Part shown: positions 54,291-64,000 of the stretch, piece by piece
How the letters are laid out: every line of letters starts with the position of its first letter
How positions within the stretch are numbered: position 1 is the first letter of the stretch
Assembly: GCF_000247815.1 (NCBI RefSeq)
Contig: NC_021677.1
Location: 17,337,687-17,401,686 of the forward strand
Source: Ficedula albicollis
Lineage: Eukaryota; Chordata; Aves; Passeriformes; Muscicapidae
Direction of reading: 5' to 3'
DNA: 64,000 bases
Translations under genes and position numbers: made by a program
Notes under the pieces: model-generated
Databases searched by the model: none
What the model was told of the DNA's origin: nothing
Seen by the model: only the letters and a program-made list of their open reading frames with translations

Positions 54291-54873
54291 TGATTTCAAC
54301 AGTACACCTGTGTCATTGTTCAGAATGCACAGTTTAGAGACAATTTCACTTGTGAAGCTGTTTGACCTGTAGGGTACAACAAATTGTATAAAAAAAGGCA
54401 GTGTTAGACATGACTGCAGATAACATACCTGGCTAACCAGACATTCTTCTGATCTGACACAGTACATGTTCCTAGTTGTTCAATTTAAAAACATTCTGGT
54501 GTTAATTTTTCAAGTTTTTCTATGTAATTCCTGAATGTAAGCAGCTACCTCAGAAAAAGAGAAGTCCTTTTATTTCAAAGCTATCAGTAACAGACAATTT
54601 GTGAACACAAAATAATTTGGTTTGGGTCTAAGTATTTTTTTAACACTAAACCTGGTCTCCCAGTAGTTTCTGAATTGTTATTGACTACCACATAATTTCA
54701 GGTTGCCTGCCCTTAAGAGGAAAGAAAGGCATTAATTTAGTTTGGAATAGGCAAGCCACTTAAATAATAATAATATTAATAAAAAAAAATTGTAAGGAAG
54801 GATAGGTCAAATCAAAGGTAATGAGAAATGACAAAGGAGTAGAACACTGTAGGTTTTGTTAAATTGCATACAA

Positions 54874-54905
54874 TATGTGTGTGTGTGCACTTGCACACAC
54901 ACATA
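54874..54905. repeat. (TG)n-(CA)n inverted microsatellite
   Basis: TATGTGTGTGTGTGCA is followed after CT by TGCACACACACATA, giving near-complementary arms of 14-16 bases around a two-base centre. The segment can form a long hairpin. It probably arose by inversion of one dinucleotide tract. Confidence 0.9.
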
Positions 54906-56602
54906 CCTTTGGGTCTGTACAGAATCACTGTTTAGCTTGTAGTGTAGTTGCTTATAAAGAATACAAAAGACATTCTGTTGTAAACTTTAAAGAATATTTA
55001 ATAACTTTTTAAAAATAAAATGTATATTTTAAATTTTGTTCTTTATATGAATGCACAAAAATGTACCATTGTAATTGCAGCAACCAAATCCAAAGAACAG
55101 AGGAGACCTGCCCACTGTGGGTAAGATACCAGTGACAAGGGAGGAGAATTCACAATGGAATCCAAACAAGATTTCCCATGGCAAGTCCCAACGTGTTTTC
55201 TAAGTGTCAAACTCAGTATCTATGCAGATCAGTTACACTTAGCAAATTCCTGCAGATAAATTAGAGTTAAATAAAGAGTCTGGGTTTAAAATAAATGCCA
55301 TGATCAACTGCTGGTTTCTGTCGCTTACCTTTGGTGCCACATTTATAGCACAACACTGAAGCCAAGGGGTAAATGAAAGGCTGGGACTTTGTCCATGCTG
55401 ACAACCTCCTGTCCTGCCCTGGGAAGGTGTAAGAGGCAGCCCAGTCACATGTACTCAGTGTGACCAGTTCGTATGGGTTTGTGAGAAGTGAGGGTTTGGG
55501 TGGATTCCCTTAGCAGCCCTATTGCTGATGCAAGACAGAGTATTTTTACAGCTTCTGTGCACTTCCTTCCTCTCCATATTATAAATCCTACAATGCTGCA
55601 TTTAAATGCTAATTACTGATCAAATATTAAACCTTTATGAGTTTGTTTGATTTGAGGGGGGAGACCAAAGAACTATTCATAGAACAGAAACTGAAGTGAA
55701 TTTCAGTGGTTCTGCACTGTATGATGAGGGGCTAAGTAATTATGTTGTACAAGTAATAAGATTTAGCTGCTAGCGACAGTACAGGAAAATAAACCATATT
55801 CTATTAAATATATGGCTTGGGGTTGGGTTTTTTTGGTTGTTTTTTTTCTAATAATTGTGAAGATGAACAGCCAAAAGTATATTGGACTGAATTTAAAAAG
55901 CTAAATCCTGATGCTGCTGAATTCAGTAGGTTCAGCCATATGCCCTGTGCCTTCATATCTTGTTATTAAGCAGAAACAGCCATGAGAATAAATTAGGAGT
56001 GCTCCTTTATTGCCTTTGGTTCTGTCTTTAATTTAAATGTATTGAGTCCTCCTTCATGTTTAAAGATAAGAAGTCACAATAATATAAAAGGCTTTACTAA
56101 AAGTGACAAGACACTAATAGAAGCAATTGGAATGACTTCTCTGTTGCTCTGCCTGCATTCAGTATCAGCAGCCTTTCAAATGGATATTATGTACTACAGG
56201 TTACTTATATATAATCAACCAGTGTAACGTGAAGTTTTATGTGTAAAATGGAACTGTCCTTTTTTTTGGCTTTTTTGTTTGGTTTTTAAAAAATATTGTT
56301 GCTGTTACACATTGCAAAATATTCTCACCTTGTCAGCAGAGAAAGGATTCAGTGCTCTTAAGAAAATATGGTAAGTCTGAGGCTTGTTATGTGCAGTGTG
56401 TTCAGAGGTATGAAATCAGATTGTGCTGGTAATGCTGTAAGCACCATAACAGCTGTTTGGTCTGTGTGGAGAGAGTTAGTAACACCAAATATGTAAAATA
56501 GTCCAGTTCAAATTATCAACAAGTTGCAGTAGCATCTCAGTAGGTAGTGGAAGGATAGTATTTAAAAAAGTGTTTTTAGCAGCAATATGTGATTGGGTTT
56601 CT

Positions 56603-56633
<31 letters not shown>
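56603..56633. repeat. (TTG)10 trinucleotide repeat
   Basis: About ten TTG units with no interruption, followed by a T/G-rich stretch. On the minus strand this reads as a Thr run in a spurious ORF. It lies in non-coding DNA. Confidence 0.95.
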
Positions 56634-56635
<2 letters not shown>

Positions 56636-59600
56636 GTCTGCTTGGGGTTTTTTGGTTTTGTAGTTTTTGTTCTGTTTTTTCCCCTAACTGTATGTTTTTG
56701 TTGCAGTGACTGGGATTTACAAAGTGAATGTTGCTTATACTCCCTTTAGGTACTTGTTTTTGAAAACCATGGCAGTTTATCTTGTAAAGACATCTAAACT
56801 GTGGAAAATGATTAGAGGAAACCACAAAATGTGTCTTGTCTCCAGTCTGCTTCTCATACTTTGTTTCCACTGAAGCTTTAGCTGAAGTCTAGAAGTGTTC
56901 TCTAAGAGCTCAGCACATATTACTGTGAGACTCACAGGAGAAGGGTTCGTGATCTCTCTTTTCCCTACACCACCATCAAGCAAATTGATGAGAGTTGCTC
57001 TCTGTGGGAGTTCTGCACAATGGTTTGCTCCCATCAACTGAACACCATCAGCCTGCTGTCTCTGTGTTAATTTTTAATGGCAGGGATCACTACAAATAGA
57101 CTTGTCTACCTTTTATCTGTCTCAAAAAAAAAAAAAAAATCAATGTTTTATGAATGTATTCATCACTCTGTCATGCTGCTTTTCAGTGGTAGAAACTCAG
57201 AGTTGTCAGCAGGAGCACCCCTGTGTACAGACTATAAACCAAGGCAAGAACTAATGGTACAGCTAATCTGGAATTGTGTCTGTGCAGGTTAGAACAGAGT
57301 AGGAGAGGAAAGGAACAAACTTACACCATCTTTTGCAGAGCAGGACAGTCTGCAGGTCAGCCTGGGCTCAAGAAGCAGAGAGCATGGAGACTGGTGATTG
57401 CAACATGATGAGTGGGCCTCTTGCTTGGAGTACAGGGCACCTATGTGTGGGCTACTTGCTCAGCTTGGGTTTGTTGGGGCTTGTTTGCAAGACAGTAAAA
57501 TCCTTTAGTGGTGTGGAGGTTGCTGTGATAGTGATTGGGAAGCCACATAAAATGCACACAAGTAATACATTACTTGTACCTTAGCCTGCACAGCTAAATG
57601 CCCCGCAGGGGTAAAATTTTGGAAGATAATTTCTCTTTTAAACATCAGACTGTCCTAAGCAATTTCCCAGCAAATATGGAGTAGCTCATGCCTGAGAGTG
57701 AGAAGTCTGCAGGAAATCAGCAAAGAAACCCCAAATCTAAGGAGTGAGGGTGAATCTGTCAAATAATGCAGGTCCAGAAGAGGTTTAGTTATGGGTGTAA
57801 AGGAGATTGTTCAATAGGCTGTGGGTTGGCAAGTCCAGCTTTGTGCTGGAAATTGCCTTTAAATCAAAGCACACAAGATGCCACTCAGAGCTGAGACCTG
57901 CTATTGTAAACAGGGTAACTTTCTCTATGAGTTTGTTGCGTGCTGCCAGTCTGCAGGAATGGCTGCACTCAGCTTCCCGGGATAACACAGCTCCATGGTC
58001 AGCTCTCTGCTCTCAGTGACAGTGGCTAAGAGCTCCTCAAATGCTGGCTGGAGGGAGTAGGCCATCTGCATTGCTCCATTTGCCTGTTCCCTGCTTTGTC
58101 CTTTCCCTGGGGTGCCTCAGTTTCTCCCTGGCACACATGCACTACCTGGAGCTGTTTGATGGCAGGGAATTACTTGTTTGAACAATAGGACACACCTGAT
58201 TTTTAACCTCACCACCAGAAGATGTGCATAGGAGGGTGTTACATCAATTACTTCAGTTACCAGTGAGTGGCTGTTCCCCGGTTAAAGAAAGTTTTGGTCA
58301 GATTTCTGCATATCTGTGTGATTCCATGATATTCCAGAAAGTGTGTATTATATTCTAGCCAGCAGCTAGGTAAAGGAAAATGCATCTGAAAAAGAGCACT
58401 GAGAAGTGACTCCAGTTCTAACAGAGGCTGATGTGTCTTGGCTGTTGTCAGTGTGCAGCTGGGAGGGAAAAAAAGCTAAGCATAAAAGCATCTGAAGTCT
58501 TAATAACTCCAGAAAAATGAGCAATGTGAGAAAGATTTTTCCTCAGCAAAGCAAACTCTATCATACCTGCAGCTGATATTATCCCGAAGTAAATTAATGA
58601 AATGGTGACATTCAGGGAAGGAACAGCTGACAGCTTTGTACACATCTTCAAGTGTGGAAATGAGTGATATTTTTTGGCAGACTTACTTGAAGCAGGGATG
58701 ATAAAAAATAAAACCATAGTAGACTGACAGAGAGAGCCCACTCACAAGTTGTTTACTGAAATGAAGATACAGCTGAAAGTAATTACTTGTTTCTCAGAGG
58801 TATAAGTGATAGTGCCTTGTACAAGAAATAATACTTGTTTTTTTCAGTTGGAATGTAAAATAGGATAGAAAGGTTTCCTCTTTCTGAGGTTAGATGCTGG
58901 GTATTTTCACCTCCTTTCAGAAAAGTATGTGTTTATGAATGTAATATATATAACATAGGCAGTCAACCATCTATATGCCACTGGCAATTAGGAAATGAGG
59001 CAATGTCCAATATTGTTTTCCATTACCAGCCAGGATCTCGCTGTACAGATTCCCATTAAAAGCCTGACTGTGCGGCGCGTGAGATTAAAAATACTCCTTT
59101 AAAACAATGTCTTTCTGAAGATGATCCTCTCCTGGCTACACAATCATCTTGAGACACTTGGAGGCAGGGCTGCTTGATCTTGACATTTTAACTGTGTGCA
59201 AACTGTAGAAAAATTACAATTTCATTCAGTGCTAGCTACTCTGTACCTTCTTGCTGAAGAACACTTATTTTCTATGTCCTCGCTTCCAGACTGGGAAATG
59301 TGGGAAGGCAGCCTGGCAGCTTTTGCAGATGTTGCCTCAGTGCCATCCTTTTCTAAGTGGATTTGCAGTCAGCCCCTCGTAAGCAGCCTCTCTTGCCTTG
59401 CCACAGGCCATGGAAAAGGAACCATTGCTTTTCTGGATTTCCTCTGCTTAAAGACAAGGCTGCTTCTTACCTGTGCCAGTTCAAGTACTGAATTTTTCTT
59501 TTCTTCCTCCTTCAGTAAAGTGGGGTGATTCACAAAATCTTCAGAAAGATAGCATTATACACAGTTTATAGTACAAAGGGGGGGAAAAAAGGTCAGATGA

Positions 59601-59664
59601 ATGAGCATGAAGGAGATTTCTCCTGTGTCCTTTGGAGGAGAAGCAGAAAGATTGGGAATGGTAT

Positions 59665-59733
59665 CTATGCACAGTAGGTGTCTGCCTTGACTACCTGACA
59701 ATACATGGTCATTGCAAAGGTGAGTCCGAGAAT
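59665..59733 (-). CDS. TSPAN4: TSPAN4 last coding exon with stop
   Basis: Read on the minus strand, an AG acceptor (complement at 59734-59735) opens a 69-base coding part. It encodes ILGLTFAM, then MTMYCQVVKADTYCA (sharing that last Met), then TAG (complement at 59665-59667). Human TSPAN4 (NAG-2) ends with the same MTMYCQVVKADTYCA. The residues form the cytoplasmic half of the fourth membrane helix and the short C-terminal tail. The membrane-proximal Cys is a typical tetraspanin palmitoylation site. TSPAN4 organises integrin-containing membrane domains and marks migrasomes. The gene runs toward CHID1. Confidence 0.98.
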   Translation of the reverse strand: MLGLTFAMTMYCQVVKADTYCA

Positions 59734-62508
59734 CTAAGAGAAAAGAAACAACAAACAATTGTTTTTCAGTAAGTAAAAAATCCCTGTTTATTGAAACAAC
59801 AAGAAAAAAGAGAAGAGCATGGCATTAGTTTTTTTCACACACAGGAGGACATGTCACATACTGCTTTTCCTGCCCGTTCATGTCCTTGTTCTGTTCCTAG
59901 AGTCTGTCTGCCTTTTGTCCTTATCTGTATTGCTGTCTTACAGAATGAACAATGAGAGCAGGGGAGAGTTGATTTCTCCATCAAGAGCAGCCACCAGATA
60001 CTGAGAAGAGGAATACTGGAAAAAATTTAGATGCCTTTTGCTTAAAAATATTTTATAGTGGCAATCCACAGCTCTGTGGGTATTCTGTGGATATCCCTGT
60101 AGCTGTTGTTTTGAAAGACATTGGGTTAATCCCTGGCCCTAAGGATGCTGTGTTTACTTGACTGTACTTTACTTTTTCAAGTGTATGTGTGCACAGGTCC
60201 CTGTGGGGGAATCACTGGAGACTGAACATGCATTAATCATGGCCATCAATGCCTCATCAACAATGGATGTGTTTTTCTACTCGGCCTATTCAAGAGAAGC
60301 AGCAAGGAAGGTGGGGGTTCTTCTCCCAGCCAAGCACTGACCTGTTGTGCTGCCTCTGGTAGATTACTTCATCAGAAGGGGATGGGGGAGAGAGTCTTGT
60401 TTTCCTTCCAGCTGAGTACTTATATGAATGTACTAAGTGCTTGTTACATTTCCTTTGCAACACTACCATAAGAGTTGTCACTGAAATTAAGGTCTGCCAG
60501 GTAGAAAATGTTAGGGTATGAATTCTGTTTTAAGCACTTAATTTGACCACTTCAAATTTAGCCTTTACATGAGTAATGATTCCTGTTAATGAGCAGTTTG
60601 AAAGAATATATAAATACACACACACACTTATATTTATGAAGAAAAAATGGTTATAAAGTTGTTAATCTTCAAGTTTCACACTTCTGTAGTGAAATCAGAT
60701 TATTAGGTTTTGGTGTGCTGTTTATAGCAAGCACTGGCCTTTTGGAAGTATCCCTGAACTCTGCCTTCTGCTTCCTGGCAAAGGAATACCCTCAGGGACA
60801 GCTATGTAATAAAGCAGTGGTGGCTGAACTGGGTTTATAATTTGAAGCATGCACAATTGAGGAAGAGTCTTCTGTTACATGTGCTGTGTGTTCTTCAAAT
60901 TATGTCACTGTATGATTCTATAAGATGCTTAACATGAAAAACTGTCACATGCTATGGGCAAAACCAAAACTGAAACAGCAGAAGAAAGGGAGCCCAGCTC
61001 ATTTTAGGTGACAGTGCACAGAAACTTTTGTCATCAGGTAGATTCAATCACACCAGGCAGCTGGAAGGCAGACTGAAAATCTGTTGTGTTCTGAGATGTC
61101 TTCCCTGCACTGCACAGCATTTATTAGGAATATGAATTTGCATTTTAAAATTGTCTGAAGTGTTTCCTTCCATGCAAACTAGCAATCTCTTTCTTTCAGG
61201 AAGTCAGTATTGTATTAGAACTTTATTATATTTAGGACTCTGACCATGGGCTGCGGGGGGTTTTTAGTGAAGCCTTTAAAGATATCCTGAATGCTGAATG
61301 GATGCTCAAAAGCTGGTTTGTTTTTAATTATGGTAATATAATAACAACAGTAATAAATTGTCTGTCTGCCATATGATCTTGTGCTTTTTCTTCTCTAAGC
61401 ATATCTGCTTACTATACTGGAACAAACCCCAAAACTCTACTGAATTTGGGCCTGTGAGGTGTCAGGCATTTGCATTAATAAGCTGCAGCCAATACATGAC
61501 ATATGAGAGAGTAAGATATGTGCCATTCTGCCTAATCTGTCATTACTGGGAATGTGAGTAGAATACTGATCCCAGGCTGTGTCTTGCTGCTGCTAGTGGC
61601 ATACCAGGCAAAATTAAAAAAAAAAAAAAACAACCCCAACCAAACCAAACAACCATGGCTTAATCTGCAGTTACATGGTGTTAATTAGCTCAGCAATGGC
61701 ATCCTTTGTGCTTGAATGTTGAGTGTGAGAGAGGGGGAGCTGGAAAATAAAGCTAGATCTTCACTGAATTTAGAAAAAGGACTTTGAACCAGCCTGAGCT
61801 CCAGCACAGCTTTCACCTGTGTATCCTCAGGCTGTGCCACTGGTGCTTAGATTGGCACAACCACAGCAGGCGGGGTTGAAGGCACAGGCATGTAAGAGAC
61901 AAAGTGGTGGACAAGAGAATTCTTCTCTGACTAAAGTCACAGTGGAAAGAACTGCAACTCAAAAACCTGATCAGTGGCAAGTCTATGCCAACCATACCCA
62001 CTGAGTTTCCTGCCATTAATTGCATAGGGAGCATAGGTTTATTGGCAGGGTTGACTAATTGGGCACCATATCCTGTTTTGAAATTTACCCTGGCCTGAGG
62101 GATGAGGTTCAAGACTTAAGATACCTCTGGATTACACTGAAGTTAGATATTCTCCTCTCTGGAGAATAACTGGACAAATACAGGCACCCTAAAGACTGTT
62201 CATCCTACCCTGACTAGGTGTCTGGAGTCTAGTCTTCTCTCCCACATCCAGTTTCGGTCTTAGATAAACCACTTGATAAAGTGCCAGCTCTTTGCAGTGC
62301 ATCATAAAACACTGTGCAGTATTCCTAGTTCTGTGCCTTGTACACAGTATTTTAACTAAAGTAAAACAAAGTCCTTAAATCTTGCAGGATTTTCCTTTAC
62401 CACCATGCAAAATTATTAAAACCTGCTTGAGCAGAGTATATATCTGAATCTATGGTTACTTAGTTATTTGCAATTAGTTAGGATTTGAAAATTGATATTA
62501 AACTGTAC
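59734..62508 (-). other. TSPAN4: Last TSPAN4 intron
   Basis: A 2775-base intron bounded by GT (complement at 62507-62508) and AG (complement at 59734-59735) on the minus strand. It holds a short (CA)n tract near 60615 and an A15 run at 61616-61630 followed by a C/A-rich stretch. I found no further exon or clear mobile element. Confidence 0.9.
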
Positions 62509-62592
62509 CTGCACCATAGCTGTGCACAATCCAAAGATTCCCACTGCCAGTAAGTTTTCCTGGAGCCATATTTTCACAGTTTCATAGCAAGG
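62509..62592 (-). CDS. TSPAN4: TSPAN4 coding exon (second from last)
   Basis: An 84-base exon on the minus strand, phase 0 at both ends, encoding PCYETVKIWLQENLLAVG, then IFGLCTAMVQ. The acceptor follows a T-rich tract ending in AG (complement at 62593-62594), and the donor is GTACAG. Human TSPAN4 reads PCYETVKVWLQENLLAVG here, so the exon is nearly identical. Cys in PCYE is the last conserved cysteine of the large extracellular loop, part of the tetraspanin disulphide set. The rest starts the fourth membrane helix, which continues in the exon at 59665-59733. Earlier exons (CCG motif, helices 1-3) lie beyond the window. Confidence 0.98.
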
Positions 62593-64000
62593 CTAAAAAA
62601 AAAAACCAAGAATATTGTATTAGCCATAAATACAGCTCTACTCTCCTGGGAATATACAGCCAGAGAAAAAATGGATCTGACCTAGCTACTAGGTAGCCTG
62701 GAGCAGCTGGTAGTGCTGGAGCAACTACAATGTGTTTTTGGGTTGAAGCTTGAACATGGAGTACTAATCCCAGTGACACAAAAAAAAGCAAAAAAAAAAC
62801 CAAACAACAAAACACGTCCAAAATGCTGCATGAGCACTGCTCCATGTAAATTCAGCCAGTAACTAAAAATACTGTGCTGGTTCTGTCTGGGGTAGAGTTA
62901 ATTCTCTTCACAGTGGTGGGTATGGGGCTGTGTTTTGGATTTGTCCTGAACACAAAATTGATAATCTGGAGATATTTTTGTTATCACTGAGCAGAGGTTA
63001 CACAGACCATGGTTTTTTGTTTCCCTACTGAACTGTCTTTATCTCAACCCACTCTTCTGACTTTTAATTTTCTGCTTGATCCCACTGCTGGGAAAGTGAG
63101 CAGGCAGCTGTGTGGAGCTTAGTAGCCAGCTGGGGTTAAACTACAACAAATAAACAAGCACTGGGTTTGGGTCCTCTTTGCCCTTTAAAACCCAACCAGA
63201 AGCAGTTAGAACCTTACAATAAGGATTTAATTTTCTCCATGTTTCAGGGAAATAAACACTTCTTATAATGCATACAGACACATGAAACCCAACAGTCCCA
63301 GTGTGAGTGGCTCAGTAGCTGCTCCTGCTGCACATGGGCCCATTTCATACCATTTCCACCATTTCAAACTGCACTCCTCCATTATTTTCTTCCTGCTTTA
63401 AATTCTACTGTAGCTGTAGCCCTGTTTTGCTGGTCCAATTTTGGGGATGGTGGAATTGGCCCAAGTGAAACCTTTCTTTAAATAATAATGTCTGTAAGGC
63501 AACCTTGTGCAAAATCAGTGCCCCCTGTCTTGTAAATGTTCATGGCCAAGAATCGTTCAGCCTTCAGCTAGGGGCTTTCATGTATGTATAAAGGAAGAAC
63601 AATTAATGCCCATCAGAAGCTAGAGGGTTAATCTGCACTGCTTTCCTTGCTACCCTGAATAAAATAAAAGAACTTTCCAGTCCTTAAATTAAAAAAATTA
63701 CCTGCAGCTACTCAAGAAGTATAAGGAAGCTGTGTTTGATGTGAACTCAGCCTCTGTGAGTATCAATCCATGCATATGAAATCTCACTAGAAAGTGGCCA
63801 AGAGAGCTTTACTCATTGTCTTCACAAACCATTAGAACCAGCAAAACTTAAGTTATAATTCCACTTCATCAGGTGGCCTTACTCCACACCCCTCCTGTGT
63901 AATTGCACTACCTGTAATTAGCACAAAGAATTGCTGAGCTAATTTCAGAGACATATTTAGGCTCTGACTATCTGTTCCAGAAAGATCTTGTTGAGGACAT
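62593..64000 (-). other. TSPAN4: TSPAN4 intron, partial
   Basis: No further TSPAN4 exon, in particular none with the NYTDW or CCG-type loop, can be seen up to the window edge. Apart from the LTR listed below, it is ordinary AT-rich sequence with short A-runs. Confidence 0.8.
62873..63148 (+). mobile_element. Solo LTR of ERVL type, internally shortened
   Basis: Starts 'tgtgctggttctgtctgggg', followed by 'tagagttaattctcttcaca' and 'ggggctgtgttttggatttg'. It ends 'agccagctggggttaaacta' and 'caaca'. These are the 5' and 3' portions of a common avian ERVL LTR, joined with much of the middle missing, giving 276 bases. The ends are TG and CA. The flanking pentamers are AATAC and AATAA, a possible target-site duplication with one change. 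No internal viral genes remain. It lies antisense to TSPAN4 inside its intron. Family naming is from memory of the repeat. Confidence 0.75.

Larger units (their letters stand above)
35851..59664. other. Spacer between CHID1 and TSPAN4 3' ends
   Basis: About 24 kb with no recognisable protein-coding exon on either strand. It includes the TSPAN4 3' UTR at its upper end, whose length is unknown. A TATAAA variant signal lies about 95 bases past the TSPAN4 stop (complement at 59565-59570), but no canonical AATAAA is near on the minus strand. The rest is AT-rich sequence with CR1 copies, microsatellites and a few exon-like segments, listed separately. I see nothing else interpretable in it. Confidence 0.7.

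Overview
This is vertebrate nuclear DNA, almost certainly from a bird. It has short exons with GT/AG borders in long AT-rich introns. It carries several copies of the CR1 LINE in its avian form and LTR fragments of avian endogenous-retrovirus type. There is no operon structure, tRNA, rRNA or CRISPR array. I cannot name the species.

Two protein-coding genes enter the window, both recognised from their 3' ends. Bases 1-35850 hold the end of CHID1 (chitinase domain-containing 1) on the + strand. Its last three coding exons lie at 31163-31243, 33538-33580 and 35587-35685, with a poly(A) signal at 35826. The 31 kb before the first of these appears to be one long intron. It contains CR1 pieces, a compound tetranucleotide microsatellite, an odd A/C/T/G homopolymer block at 19511-19806, and a GC-rich LTR-like segment at about 20200-20541 with six E-boxes at exact 19-bp spacing.

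Bases 35851-59664 are a spacer of about 24 kb with no recognisable protein gene. It holds a young-looking CR1 3' end (43140-43768), a longer 5'-truncated CR1 copy with a decayed reverse-transcriptase frame (49140-50365), an ancient CR1 relic (about 53990-54290), microsatellites and a few exon-like segments of unknown status. On the minus strand, 59665-62592 carries the last two coding exons of TSPAN4 (tetraspanin 4). Its upstream intron contains an internally shortened ERVL-type solo LTR (62873-63148).

The two genes converge tail to tail, which is the order I recall for human 11p15.5, but the gap here is much larger. They are not known to act in one pathway: CHID1 is a secreted or lysosomal GH18-fold lectin-like protein, and TSPAN4 is a four-pass membrane organiser. 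I found no convincing new biological system. The items most worth a second look are the homopolymer block, the 19-bp E-box array, the exon-like segment at 51946-52032 and the enlarged spacer.
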